Below, one piece after another: positions 43,466 through 53,426 of a stretch of 64,000 nucleotides of DNA; within the stretch, counting starts at the first letter, position 1; each line of letters begins with the position of its first letter. The stretch comes from Chitinophagaceae bacterium (GTDB lineage Bacteria > Bacteroidota > Bacteroidia > Chitinophagales > Chitinophagaceae). The position numbers and the translations under genes were made by a program. The notes under the pieces were generated by a model. It ran no database searches, had not been told where the DNA came from, and saw only the letters and a program-made list of their open reading frames with translations. Location of the stretch: NCBI GenBank assembly GCA_017307755.1, contig JAFKGQ010000003.1:62001-126000 (forward strand), given 5' to 3'.

Positions 43466-46400
43466 ATGAAAATTCCAAATTGCCGTCCGGCATTTTGCGG
43501 GATGACACGCCAAATCTGGCTTGCTATGAGGATAACTCCTTTTTTACTTACAATGGCCCTGTTACAGGTGAATGCAAAAGGCATTTCGCAGAATGTCACC
43601 TACAGGGCGAGGAACGTAAGCCTGGAAAAGATCTTTAACGTGATCAAGCATCAGACGGGCTTTGTATTTTTTTATCACAGCCAGGACATCGCGGGCGCCG
43701 GGCGGGTGGATATAGACCTAAAGAATGTCCCGCTGGAACATGCCCTGGAGGAATGTCTGAAAGGGCAGCCTTTGACCTGGTCTATCCAGGGGAACACCAT
43801 TGTTATCAGTATTCGGCAGGCGCCGCCAGCCGGGAGTTTGAACGATCTGCCGCCCCCACCTCCTCCGAATCTTATTACTATACGCGGGCGGGTGCTGAAC
43901 CAGAAGGGTGAGCCGGTGGCGGGCGTGACGGTCAGTGTGAAGGGGGGAAAGAAAATGGCGTCTACGAATGACAACGGCGAGTTTACGCTGACGGATGTGG
44001 ATGGGAAAGCTATCCTGGAATTTTCCGGCGTGAGCGTGGAGCCCTATGAGATACGGCTCAATGGTCAGACAGACCTGGCAGTCACGCTGACAGCGAAGGT
44101 CAGCCGGCTGAACGAGGTGGTGATCGTCGGCTATGGCACGCAGAAAAAGGTGAACCTGTCCGGCTCGGTGGCGACGGTGAATTATGACCAGGAGATGCAG
44201 AACCGGCCCATCACGGATGTATCGCAGGCATTATCCGGTGTGGCTGCGGGCGTAAGCGTTTCCCAGACCACGGGGCAACCGGGACGCTCGGGCGCTGTGC
44301 TCCGGGTACGGGGCGTGGGCACGCTGAATGGCTCCGATCCGCTGGTATTGATAGATGGCGTCGTTAGCTCCCTGGACAATCTGAATCCCAATGATGTCGC
44401 CAGTATCACGATCCTGAAGGATGCGGCTTCGGCTTCTATCTATGGGTCCCGCGCCGCGGGTGGGGTCATACTGGTAAACACGATCCGGGGGAAAGAAGGC
44501 AAGGCGATCGTCCGGTACAACGGTTATGCCGGCATCGAGAAGGCCACCCGTCTTTTTAAACCCGTGACGGACTATCCCACCTACATGAAGCTGATGAACG
44601 GGATCAACAAGGCGGACAACCCTGCAAATACGGATCTTTTTAAACCCGCCACCATCGCGGCCTGGCAGAACGCCACGGACCGGACCCTGTTCCCCAACAC
44701 CAACTGGATAGATATCATATTCGACAAGGGTTCTGTAACGAACCATAATGTGTCCATCAGCAGCGGCAACGATAAGACCGACTTTTATCTTTCCATGGGT
44801 TACCGCTATGAGAAGGGGATCATGGAAACAACGGATGCGCGTAAATACAGCCTTCGTCTCAACCTGGACCATAAGCTTAGCAATAAAATAAAGGTCGGGG
44901 CCAATATCGCGGCATATTATAACAAGATCAACGAGCCGTACGATGTCAGCACCTTGTTGTATTACAGCGCCAACTCCACCCCCGGCACAACGCCGTACCA
45001 GGTAAAGAATGGGGTTTTGCGTTATGGGGGAAGAAATACGGATGACGAGAGCAACAATGTCAGCAATCCCCTGCAGTACATGCGTACCTGGTTCTATCCG
45101 CAGACAGGCCAATATTCTTTTGGAAAGCTTTTTGGTCAATGGAGCATCCTAAAAGACCTGCAATGGGATGTCAACGGCAGCGCGGAGATCATTAATAAGG
45201 ACGGCAAGCAATACAAGCTGTCAGGCCCTATTCAGAACCTCTGGAACTTCCAGAAGGACCAGATCACGGTGAATAACGCCAGTGTACCTTCCGTGCTTTC
45301 TCAGAATAATGAGAACAAAATTTATCTGACCTTTTATTCCACCCTTCACTATAATCACACGTTCGGCGGTGAACATCATCTCAGCGCGTTGGCGGGCGTC
45401 AGCCGGGAGTACTTTAAGTACAAGACATCCTCCGGCTCTATCCAGGGTTTCCCGTCCAACAATACCTGGGAGTTGAACGCGGGATTGTCGCAGCCCAAGG
45501 TTACAGGGACATCGTACAGCTGGGCCTTGTCATCTTATTTCAGCCGGTTGAACTATGATTACAAGGGTAAATATATCGTAGAGGGCAATCTGCGGTATGA
45601 TGGGTCTTCCCGTTTCGCGAGCGACAACCATTGGGGGTTGTTCCCTTCTTTTTCGGCTGCCTGGCGGTTGAGCGAAGAGGGTTTTTTCAAAAATGCGGGT
45701 CTTTCTTTTGTGGATGATATCAAGATCCGGGGATCGTGGGGTAAGCTGGGTAATCAGAATATTGATCTGTACCAGTACATGAACCTCTACTCCGCGGGTC
45801 AGAACTATGTTTTTGGAAATGCCTTGTCCGCTGGTCTGGCGCCGACAAAACTTGCTAATCCCAATATCACCTGGGAGTCGACAACTACCTCGGATGCGGG
45901 CGCGGATGTGCTGTTGCTGCGGCAGCGGCTGTCAGTTACCTTCGACTGGTATGACCGCCGGACCAACCATATCCTCGTGCAGCTGCCTTTGTCTTCACTG
46001 TACGGCGGACTAACGGCGCCTTATCAGAATGTAGGTATTGTTCGCAACCGGGGATGGGAGGTCGCATTGAGCTATAAAGACAAGGTTGGCGATGTCAGCT
46101 ATTCCGTTGGCGGCAACCTGAGCTACAACACGAATAAGGTGTTGTATTTCCAGGGCAACCCGGACGTGATCCAGGCCATCGGTAATAATTCCATTATCAA
46201 ACAGGGACTGCCCATCAATGCGCTGTATGGTTATGTGGCCGCCGGGACTTTCAAGAGCCAGGATGACATCGACAAGTGGGCGAAACAAAAGCTTTCCGGC
46301 AGCAATAAGCCCGGTGACCTGAAGTACGTGGATATCAAGCAGGATGGCGTCATCAATGGGAGTGACCGGACATACCTAGGCACTGTAATTCCGAAATACA

Positions 46401-46870
46401 CGTATGGGTTTAATGCCGAAGTGGGCTATAGAGGTATCGTCCTTTCCGCCTTGTTCCAGGGTGTCGGAAGCGTGAGCCGGTACTTCAACAATCTCTGGTA
46501 TACCAGCGCCATACGACCGGGACGGGAGATCAATACCGACTTCCTCAACGCCTGGTCCGCGGATCATCCAAACAGCAATATTCCCCGGCTTACAAACGAC
46601 AACAATGGTGATAATACCCAGGCTTCCTCTTTTTGGGTACAGAACGCCGCATTCTTACGGTTGAAGAATGTGCAGCTGTCGTATACGTTACCTGCGAAAT
46701 GGATCAGAAAGGCGTTTGTCAGCGGGCTGCAGGTATATGCCGATGCGCAGAACCCTATCACCTGGACGAAGTACAAGGGATTGGACCCGGAAACGGGGAC
46801 GACGACGAACTACCAGTTGGAAAACCCCAACGTACGCATTTTTACGGTGGGGATAAATGCATCATTTTAA
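43466..46870 (+). CDS. SusC/RagA-type TonB-dependent receptor with STN domain (locus A)
   Basis: 1134 residues. Signal sequence (~20-38), STN (secretin/TonB N-terminal) domain ~48-110 that contacts FecR, a hexaproline linker (~130), CarboxypepD_reg-like domain ~136-215 (ITIRGRVLNQKGEPVAGVTVSVKG), plug with VVIVGYGTQKKVNLSGSV near 220 and LKDAASASIYGSRAAGGVILV near 320, then a 22-strand type barrel ending in Phe (GINASF). It imports a large substrate across the outer membrane together with the SusD lipoprotein encoded next. No glycoside hydrolase or other enzyme is nearby, so the substrate is unknown. Confidence 0.95.
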   Translation: MKIPNCRPAFCGMTRQIWLAMRITPFLLTMALLQVNAKGISQNVTYRARNVSLEKIFNVIKHQTGFVFFYHSQDIAGAGRVDIDLKNVPLEHALEECLKGQPLTWSIQGNTIVISIRQAPPAGSLNDLPPPPPPNLITIRGRVLNQKGEPVAGVTVSVKGGKKMASTNDNGEFTLTDVDGKAILEFSGVSVEPYEIRLNGQTDLAVTLTAKVSRLNEVVIVGYGTQKKVNLSGSVATVNYDQEMQNRPITDVSQALSGVAAGVSVSQTTGQPGRSGAVLRVRGVGTLNGSDPLVLIDGVVSSLDNLNPNDVASITILKDAASASIYGSRAAGGVILVNTIRGKEGKAIVRYNGYAGIEKATRLFKPVTDYPTYMKLMNGINKADNPANTDLFKPATIAAWQNATDRTLFPNTNWIDIIFDKGSVTNHNVSISSGNDKTDFYLSMGYRYEKGIMETTDARKYSLRLNLDHKLSNKIKVGANIAAYYNKINEPYDVSTLLYYSANSTPGTTPYQVKNGVLRYGGRNTDDESNNVSNPLQYMRTWFYPQTGQYSFGKLFGQWSILKDLQWDVNGSAEIINKDGKQYKLSGPIQNLWNFQKDQITVNNASVPSVLSQNNENKIYLTFYSTLHYNHTFGGEHHLSALAGVSREYFKYKTSSGSIQGFPSNNTWELNAGLSQPKVTGTSYSWALSSYFSRLNYDYKGKYIVEGNLRYDGSSRFASDNHWGLFPSFSAAWRLSEEGFFKNAGLSFVDDIKIRGSWGKLGNQNIDLYQYMNLYSAGQNYVFGNALSAGLAPTKLANPNITWESTTTSDAGADVLLLRQRLSVTFDWYDRRTNHILVQLPLSSLYGGLTAPYQNVGIVRNRGWEVALSYKDKVGDVSYSVGGNLSYNTNKVLYFQGNPDVIQAIGNNSIIKQGLPINALYGYVAAGTFKSQDDIDKWAKQKLSGSNKPGDLKYVDIKQDGVINGSDRTYLGTVIPKYTYGFNAEVGYRGIVLSALFQGVGSVSRYFNNLWYTSAIRPGREINTDFLNAWSADHPNSNIPRLTNDNNGDNTQASSFWVQNAAFLRLKNVQLSYTLPAKWIRKAFVSGLQVYADAQNPITWTKYKGLDPETGTTTNYQLENPNVRIFTVGINASF

Positions 46871-46883
46871 ACACTAATGTGTC

Positions 46884-48434
46884 ATGAAAAAGCTTTTATA
46901 TATCAGTATTTTATTTTTTGGGGTTACGGGCTGCACCAAATCCTTTTTGAACACTGTTCCTTCCGACCAGGTGTCCGACGCCAGTTTCTGGCAGACGGAT
47001 GCGGACGCTATTGCCGGCGTAACGGCCGTCTATGACCAGATGCAGCGCGCTTATCAGATCTATGCTTTTACACCCGAGACGGATGGGATAACGCCCAACG
47101 GATGGATCTGGAGCGGTTATCTCAACGGGTATTCGGCTATTGCCGAAGGCAACCTGCTGCCAACGGTCACAACTCCTGTAGCAGATAAATGGAAACAGCT
47201 GTATACCGGCATCTATCGGGCTAACCTGGCGATGGAGAAGATCCCCGGAGTTACGATGGATGGGACGTTGAAGAGCCGGCTGTTGTCGGAGGCGCGGTTC
47301 TTACGGGCCCTGTTCTACTATAACCTGGCGGACTATTATGGCGGAGTACCGATCATCCGTCATACATTGGCGTTAGGCGCCGAACTGCCCGGCAGGGATT
47401 CGGTGGCGGATGTCCTGAAATTCGTAGCGGATGAGTGTGATTCGGCGGCCCGGTATCTTCCTGCAAGCTATGGAGCTGCGGATGTCGGCCGCGCAACGCT
47501 GGGCGCTGCGCTGACGCTAAAGACGAAGGCTTTTTTGCTGGGCAAGCAGTTTGATAAGGCTGCCGCGGCTGCTATGCAGGTGAGGAACCTGGGGAAATAT
47601 ACTTTATATACCGACTATGCCGCGATGTTCACATCGGTGGCTGCGGAGAATAATGCGGAGGTGATCTTTGACGTGCAGTATTTAGGACAGGGCGTGGGCG
47701 AAGGCAGTCCCCTGGACGGTCTGATGGCGCCGCTCAGTTCCTTTAGCAAAGGGTGGGACCAGATATTCCCCACCCAGGACCTGGTGGACGCCTATGAGAT
47801 GAAAACCACGGGCTTGTCTATCTCCGATCCGGCATCGGGCTATGATCCTGCACACCCCTATGACAACAGGGACCCGCGGATGGATTATACGCTGGTGCGT
47901 CCCGGCGCCAGCTGGAAGGGGATCCCTTACAGCAACCTGGCCATCGGTACGGGCGGCGCCAACTATCTGGGGTATCTCCCCCGCAAGCATGTATTGACCG
48001 TCGACGGGAATAACTGGGGCGATTCTCCGCTGAACTTTATCGTATTCCGGTATGCAGATGCGCTGCTGATGTATGCCGAGGCGCAGAATGAAGCGGTTGG
48101 GCCGGATGCGTCGGTGTATGACGCCGTCGACTCCGTGCGGAACAGGACGGGAGTGAATATGCCTCCCATACCCGCAGGTAAATCCCAGAGTGAGATGCGT
48201 GATGTGATCCGGCATGAGCGCCGGATAGAGTTTGCTTTTGAAGGCAATTACTACAGCGATATCCGTCGCTGGGGCATTGCCAAATCGTTGATGGACGGCA
48301 GGGTCATCAGGAACATTTCCGGTCAGCAGCTGGATATATGGCACTTTACGGATGCGCTGTACCTGTGGCCTATTCCGCAGTCGGAGATCGATCTGAACCC
48401 CAAACTGACACAGAATAAGGGGTATACCAATTAA
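46884..48434 (+). CDS. SusD/RagB-type nutrient-binding lipoprotein (locus A)
   Basis: 516 residues. Lipoprotein signal with lipobox VTGC (Cys17). Helical TPR-rich SusD fold with the family patterns SEARFLRALFYYNLADYYGGVPII near 140 and VIRHERRIEFAFEGNYYSDIRRWG near 440. It lies on the cell surface as a lid over the SusC barrel. Starts 13 nt after susC; the two are always a pair. Confidence 0.95.
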   Translation: MKKLLYISILFFGVTGCTKSFLNTVPSDQVSDASFWQTDADAIAGVTAVYDQMQRAYQIYAFTPETDGITPNGWIWSGYLNGYSAIAEGNLLPTVTTPVADKWKQLYTGIYRANLAMEKIPGVTMDGTLKSRLLSEARFLRALFYYNLADYYGGVPIIRHTLALGAELPGRDSVADVLKFVADECDSAARYLPASYGAADVGRATLGAALTLKTKAFLLGKQFDKAAAAAMQVRNLGKYTLYTDYAAMFTSVAAENNAEVIFDVQYLGQGVGEGSPLDGLMAPLSSFSKGWDQIFPTQDLVDAYEMKTTGLSISDPASGYDPAHPYDNRDPRMDYTLVRPGASWKGIPYSNLAIGTGGANYLGYLPRKHVLTVDGNNWGDSPLNFIVFRYADALLMYAEAQNEAVGPDASVYDAVDSVRNRTGVNMPPIPAGKSQSEMRDVIRHERRIEFAFEGNYYSDIRRWGIAKSLMDGRVIRNISGQQLDIWHFTDALYLWPIPQSEIDLNPKLTQNKGYTN

Positions 48435-48439
48435 TAAAT

Positions 48440-48547
48440 ATGAAGAATCACATGCAGTATCAGGGAGAAGGTGAAAAGGATTTTGTCTTTCTCAATGGAG
48501 ATATGTTCGACTATCAGACGGATAAGGACCCGGCATCTGCCGGATGA
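48440..48547 (+). CDS. Doubtful 35-codon open frame after susD
   Basis: ATG at 48440, five bases after the susD stop, opens a frame of 35 codons (MKNHMQYQGEGEKDFVFLNG...) that ends before the shared terminator. No family resemblance, no signal sequence. It may be a small protein, or simply the untranslated end of the susD transcript. Listed because it fills the gap and starts right after the upstream stop codon. Confidence 0.2.
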   Translation: MKNHMQYQGEGEKDFVFLNGDMFDYQTDKDPASAG

Positions 48548-48571
48548 TGCGGGGAAGTTAGTAGGAAATGT

Positions 48572-48601
48572 AAAGATCCCCTGCTGATGCAGGGGACCTT
48601 T
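48572..48601. terminator. Bidirectional terminator between the two convergent SusCD operons
   Basis: A 13-bp stem (48572-48584 with 48589-48601) with one imperfect pair and a 4-nt loop (TGAT). The A/T ends of the stem give short T-tracts in both directions. It lies between the two susD genes, whose stop codons are at 48434 (plus) and 48609 (minus), so it serves both operons. Confidence 0.65.
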
Positions 48602-48608
48602 ATAAGGG

Positions 48609-50204
48609 TTACCAGCCGGGGGTCTGTTTATAGAGCCCGCTGCTAAGAGAGATCTCATCAGGGTTGATGGGCCATGCCATATGTTTGGCCGGGTCGAAAT
48701 GACGTGCGGGCCAAACCACTACGGTGTCACATTGGGACGCAGGGTCCGTCTTTGTAAAATAGTTGCGGCCATGAAGAGGGGCGTTGATCTGTGCGAAGTC
48801 TCCCCATCTTTTCAGGTCCTCAAACCTGTCTGTCCATTCGCAGGCCAGTTCGCACCGGCGTTCGTGTTTCAGGTCGGTCATGGTTGGACTGGCGATGGGT
48901 GCGAGGCCTACCCTTGCGCGTACTTCGTTGAGCGGGGCGGCGGCATCGGTGTTCTTACCTTGCTGGATAAGCGCTTCGGCCTTAAAAAGCAAGATCTCGG
49001 CATATCGTATCAGGGGCAGGTTGAGCCGGGTGGTGGGGTAGTTGCCGTCCTGGTTGATCATGGGGTTGGAGGCTGCGTTCCCATTGGTGCCATAACTATA
49101 GGGTTCCATATACTTATTGATCTGGAAACCCGAGAGGCTGTTGGTGGAATAATAGCTCCGGTTTTGCCCGAAGTAGGTGAACTGGTCGCCAAATTTCAGA
49201 ATAGTGGCTTCCCGCCGGGGGTCATGCGCCTCGTATTCGTCGTATAGCTCTTCGGTGGGTTGGAAATAACCCCAACCGTTGTAGAGTCCCCAGCCCGTAT
49301 TTTCCAGCACCACACCCATAAACTCCGAGCCGCCCTGAGTACCGGAGGTGACTGACCAGATGTATTCGGAGCTCCAGTTGTTGGCGATCTTGAAAACGGC
49401 CTTGTAATTGTCTGCGGGGTTGGCGTTGCCTGTTATCAGCGCCCTGCCGCACTCGTTCTTTATCCTGTCACAGAGATCGGGGATCAGCGCCCATTTGGTG
49501 GGGTCGTACTGAGCCCAGTAGGCATAGGTCTTTACCAGGTAGCCAAGGGCAGCTGCTTTATGCGCTCTGCCTTTATCGGCGTCTCCATAGGTGCTGAACA
49601 AGGGCAGCAGACTGGCCGCTTTTTGCATATCAGCGGCAATAATGGCGTAATCGTCCGTGACAGAGGGCAGCTGTCGTGCGACACGCAGCCCGAACTGGGC
49701 GTCTTCTGAGCTATCATAGGGGACGCCCTGGTTTTTATGGCCCCAGAGGTAAGCGATCCAGAAATGGGCGAACCCACGGATGAAATAAGCTTCACCAAGA
49801 CTGCGGTTCTTAAAGTCGGCTGACAAGTTGGTAGCTGCCTTGATCCCGGCCACCGCTACATTTGCCTTGTTGAGCATGGAGTACAGATCGCTCCAGGCGC
49901 CGGCCATATAACCTTCATTACCCGTGCAGACAAAATTCTTGATATTCTCGCCTGCAGGCTTTGGTCTGCCTACGATGAGATCGTCGCTGGCGTTCTGCAT
50001 CCAAAAGAGGTTGCGTCCCCAGGTTTCTTCGTCTTTCATTGCCACGTATAGGGCGGCAGTGCCTTTTGTTGCATCGGACTCATTATCCCACAAATAGGCA
50101 GCTGACGCATTGCCATTGGGTTTTGTGTCTACCCAGTTCTTACTACAGGAAGACAGACCCAGCATCGTCAAAGCGAAAAAGTAATTTAATATCGAGCGGT
50201 TCAT
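48609..50204 (-). CDS. SusD/RagB-type nutrient-binding lipoprotein (locus B)
   Basis: 531 residues. Lipobox LSSC (Cys20) after a short hydrophobic stretch. SusD patterns: LGEAYFIRGFAHFWIAYLWG near 130 and LKHERRCELACEWTDRFEDLKRWGDF near 455. It is clearly different in sequence from the locus A SusD (it begins SKNWVDTKPNGNAS... against TKSFLNTVPSDQVS...), so the two loci probably bind different ligands. Starts 20 nt after the SusC of its own locus. Confidence 0.94.
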   Translation of the reverse strand: MNRSILNYFFALTMLGLSSCSKNWVDTKPNGNASAAYLWDNESDATKGTAALYVAMKDEETWGRNLFWMQNASDDLIVGRPKPAGENIKNFVCTGNEGYMAGAWSDLYSMLNKANVAVAGIKAATNLSADFKNRSLGEAYFIRGFAHFWIAYLWGHKNQGVPYDSSEDAQFGLRVARQLPSVTDDYAIIAADMQKAASLLPLFSTYGDADKGRAHKAAALGYLVKTYAYWAQYDPTKWALIPDLCDRIKNECGRALITGNANPADNYKAVFKIANNWSSEYIWSVTSGTQGGSEFMGVVLENTGWGLYNGWGYFQPTEELYDEYEAHDPRREATILKFGDQFTYFGQNRSYYSTNSLSGFQINKYMEPYSYGTNGNAASNPMINQDGNYPTTRLNLPLIRYAEILLFKAEALIQQGKNTDAAAPLNEVRARVGLAPIASPTMTDLKHERRCELACEWTDRFEDLKRWGDFAQINAPLHGRNYFTKTDPASQCDTVVVWPARHFDPAKHMAWPINPDEISLSSGLYKQTPGW

Positions 50205-50224
50205 AACCTGATTAAATTTTCGAG

Positions 50225-53200
50225 TTAAAAAGTAAGTTTTACGCCGGCGGCATATACCCTCGACACGGGGAACTGCCCTCCGTCCAATCCAATCCCGCCT
50301 ACTTCAGGGTCCATCCCGCTGTATTTGGTAAAGGTGAGCAGGTTGTCTCCGCTGACATAGACACGCAGGTTGCAATGCTGAAGGAGCTGAGGGAAATTAT
50401 ACCCGATGACCAGACTCTTTACCCGCAGGTAATCCCCATTCTCCAGGTACCAATCGGAGGCCGTGGAGAAGTTGTTGTTGTGGTCGCTGGCTGAAATGAT
50501 GGGGATATTGGAGTGGGGGTTGGAAGGGGACCAGGCGCTCAGGATCTTATCCCATCTGTTGTACCCCTGCTCTGACCCGTTGAGCGTGGATTCCTTGAAG
50601 GCATGGAATAATTTCAAACCACCCACGCCTTGCAGGAACATGCTGAGATCAAAGCGCTGCCATCTGAGATTAAGCGTAAATCCATAAGTGAATTTGGGAA
50701 AAGCGTTGCCCATGTATACTCTGTCGGAGTCGCTGATCTTACCGTCATGATTCTGATCGATAAACTTCAGATCACCTGCTTTGGCGTTGGGTTGAATGGG
50801 TGTTCCGTTGGGGCCGACGTAATCCTGGGCTTCCTTGTCGGTCTGGAATATACCGGCGCTTTTTATGAGCCAGTAAGAATAATAGGGTTGTCCTACGGTG
50901 GAACGGTAAGGCAATATGGAACCACTTCTCCAGGAATCATCATGCGCCCAATATCCATCAGGCTGGCCATTGATATATTCTACCCTGTTCTTCAACGTAG
51001 CGATATTACCGCTGATCTCATACGCCAGTTTTCCATAGTTACCTTTCCAGGACGCTGTGAACTCGAAACCCGTATTCCTGATCTTTCCCTGGTTGATAAA
51101 CGGCGGGGCAAAGCCCATCGTTCCGGGCCAATTGGGCAGCTGGTGTATCAGGTCGTAGGTAAGCTTGTTAAAATAGTCCGCTGTGAACAGGAACCGTTCT
51201 TTAAACAGGCTGATGTCCAGACCCAGATCCTTTTGCTCGGAGGTTTCCCATGTCAGGTTGGGGTTCGTAGCTTGCGCCATATAGAAGGCCCGTGTGTGGG
51301 GCGCTGCGTCTCCCACCTGGTAGGTATAGTCCGATGTAAGCGTCGGGTAGCCATAATAATAGTTGATGGAGCCCAGGTTGCCGATGCGACCCCAGCTGGC
51401 CCTGATCTTCAACAGGTCTACCATCGGCACGTCGAAGAAAGGTTCCGAGCTTATTTTCCAGGCGGCGGTGGCGCCGGGGAGTCCTTTGCCGCGATGACCA
51501 GGGGCCAGCCTTCCAGCGATGTCATAGCGATAGCTGCCTGTGAGGAAATAGCGGTCGGCCCAGCTGTAGGACAACCTGCCGACATAGGACATATTGCGGT
51601 CCTTTTTATCCCAATCATCGGGGTTGATGGACGTAAAATCACCCGCATTGACAAAGAACTGCGCCCAGTCGGCTTCGTTGTCAAAGGTCTTGGCGGAGGC
51701 TTTGAATCCCATGTCTGCTACTTCCTGGGCGGTGGTGGAGGCCATCGCCCCGATGCTATGTCTTCCAAAATTGCGGTTGTAGTTGATCGTGTTCTCCCAT
51801 ATCCAACTGTGGGTCTTATGCGTCTCGTAGTCCAGCTCGTTGTTGTTGTTGGGTTTACCCGGTTCTGTGCGTTTTGGGATAAAGTTCTTAAACAGAGTGT
51901 TACCCTGACGGTAAGAAAAACGGGTGAGGAAAGAAAGCCCTGTGATGATATTGGAGATCTTCAATTCCGAAATGGACTGCATGTCCGTAGACTTGTTATA
52001 GGGCTTATTGCGCAGCAGGGTGGCCACAGGATTGACCGCATCGCCATGAATACCTGCATAGGTGAGTGAATCCCGGGGGACAGTGCCTCCAAAGGTACCA
52101 TCGGGATAGTACGCGGTGGCCGAACGGGGCATGTAGATGGCGGAGAGGATGGTGCCGTCATAACCGCTTTCGGTGAGGGTACCCCTGTTATCATTATTGT
52201 TGATGAATACGTCCTGTTTGAATTTCACTTTGGAGCTGAACTGATAGAGAGCGTTGAAACGGCCGGAAATATTCTTGTTATACGTATTTAGGAGAATGCC
52301 CTGGTTCTCCTCATACCTGCCTTCGAAAAGAGTGGAGAATTTTTCCGTTCCGGAATTGATGACGATGTTATGCCGTTGGACGAGGCCGGTGCGGAAGATG
52401 GAATGGACCCAATCGGTGCGGGTTACCATGTCATAGGGGTTTTTGGCGGGATTCCAACCATCCAGCGGCGTGAGGCCTGCGTTGGTATAGGCCAGGTTGG
52501 CCACTTCGGCTGTTTTATCCGCTCTAAGGGATTGGGGCAGCCTCCAGGCTGTCTTGGCCCCGGCAAAAGCGGAATATTCTATCCTGGGTTTCCCCTGGGT
52601 AGCCTGGGCCTGACGGGTAGTGATCAGGATGACGCCGGAAGATCCGGAGAATGCCCCGTAGATGGCGGCTGAGGCGGCATCTTTTAAGATGGTGACGGAA
52701 ACCACATCCGCCGGATTGTAAGGCGCATTTGGTACGCCATCCACAACGAACAGAGGGTTTTCCGGTCCTTGTGAGCCTTTACCCCGGATGGTAATGACCG
52801 GTGTTTTTTCGGGATGTCCTCCATCGCTGATCACGGTGACGCCTGGGACTTTACCCTGTATCATATTGGGCACATCCACTACGGGCCTCTCTTTGATCTG
52901 GTCCATATCCGGCACTTCTGATACGGCTGCGGAGAGGTCTTTTTTACGTACGGAGCCATAACCTATCACCACTACCTCATCCAGGGCGGTCTTTTTATTC
53001 TGAAGGATGACCCCCAGGGAGATGCGTCCATTCTCTTTCATTTCATAGCCGGATAAGGTGTCGCTGGTGTAACCAACCGCGCTGATGATAAAGCGGTAGT
53101 TGTTGCCGGCCGGTACTTTGCCAATACTAAAGATGCCCTTGCTGTTGGTGGTGGTAGCGCCTCTAAACCCATTGGAAGCATTGTCCATGAGAATGGTGAC

Positions 53201-53323
53201 CCCTTCCACCGGCTCGTCCTTGTCATTTCTTACAATGCCCGTGGCGATGTTGGTTGCGGGCTGGGCCAAGGCCTGCATCGAGCAGGCGATGAATAAAAAG
53301 ACCCATGTTAGCATCCGGTTCAT
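50225..53323 (-). CDS. SusC/RagA-type TonB-dependent receptor without STN domain (locus B)
   Basis: 1032 residues. Signal peptide (to ~20, MQALAQ), CarboxypepD_reg-like domain ~25-110, plug with VVIGYGSVRKKDLSAAV near 120 and LKDAASAAIYGAFSGSSGVILI near 210, then the barrel ending KLTF. There is no N-terminal STN domain, although its locus has a sigma/FecR pair. Signalling to FecR must therefore go another way, or the pair answers a different receptor. This is the main difference from locus A. Confidence 0.94.
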   Translation of the reverse strand: MNRMLTWVFLFIACSMQALAQPATNIATGIVRNDKDEPVEGVTILMDNASNGFRGATTTNSKGIFSIGKVPAGNNYRFIISAVGYTSDTLSGYEMKENGRISLGVILQNKKTALDEVVVIGYGSVRKKDLSAAVSEVPDMDQIKERPVVDVPNMIQGKVPGVTVISDGGHPEKTPVITIRGKGSQGPENPLFVVDGVPNAPYNPADVVSVTILKDAASAAIYGAFSGSSGVILITTRQAQATQGKPRIEYSAFAGAKTAWRLPQSLRADKTAEVANLAYTNAGLTPLDGWNPAKNPYDMVTRTDWVHSIFRTGLVQRHNIVINSGTEKFSTLFEGRYEENQGILLNTYNKNISGRFNALYQFSSKVKFKQDVFINNNDNRGTLTESGYDGTILSAIYMPRSATAYYPDGTFGGTVPRDSLTYAGIHGDAVNPVATLLRNKPYNKSTDMQSISELKISNIITGLSFLTRFSYRQGNTLFKNFIPKRTEPGKPNNNNELDYETHKTHSWIWENTINYNRNFGRHSIGAMASTTAQEVADMGFKASAKTFDNEADWAQFFVNAGDFTSINPDDWDKKDRNMSYVGRLSYSWADRYFLTGSYRYDIAGRLAPGHRGKGLPGATAAWKISSEPFFDVPMVDLLKIRASWGRIGNLGSINYYYGYPTLTSDYTYQVGDAAPHTRAFYMAQATNPNLTWETSEQKDLGLDISLFKERFLFTADYFNKLTYDLIHQLPNWPGTMGFAPPFINQGKIRNTGFEFTASWKGNYGKLAYEISGNIATLKNRVEYINGQPDGYWAHDDSWRSGSILPYRSTVGQPYYSYWLIKSAGIFQTDKEAQDYVGPNGTPIQPNAKAGDLKFIDQNHDGKISDSDRVYMGNAFPKFTYGFTLNLRWQRFDLSMFLQGVGGLKLFHAFKESTLNGSEQGYNRWDKILSAWSPSNPHSNIPIISASDHNNNFSTASDWYLENGDYLRVKSLVIGYNFPQLLQHCNLRVYVSGDNLLTFTKYSGMDPEVGGIGLDGGQFPVSRVYAAGVKLTF

Positions 53324-53382
53324 AAGCTGTCGTTGTTTTTAAAGATTTGTTTTGAGTTTAAGCATAAGCAATAGAGTGCCTG

Positions 53383-53406
53383 TCGCATGGTGTCATGCGA
53401 TTTTTT
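53383..53406 (+). terminator. Rho-independent terminator opposing the operon, between fecR and susC (locus B)
   Basis: On the plus strand TCGCATG (53383-53389), loop GTGT, CATGCGA (53394-53400), then six T (53401-53406): a perfect 7-bp stem and T-tract. The operon here runs on the minus strand, where the hairpin has no T-tract. No plus-strand protein gene lies upstream. Its place, about 60-80 nt before the susC start codon, mirrors the element in locus A. Confidence 0.65.
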
Positions 53407-53426
53407 GAGGTTCATTTGATGATGTG

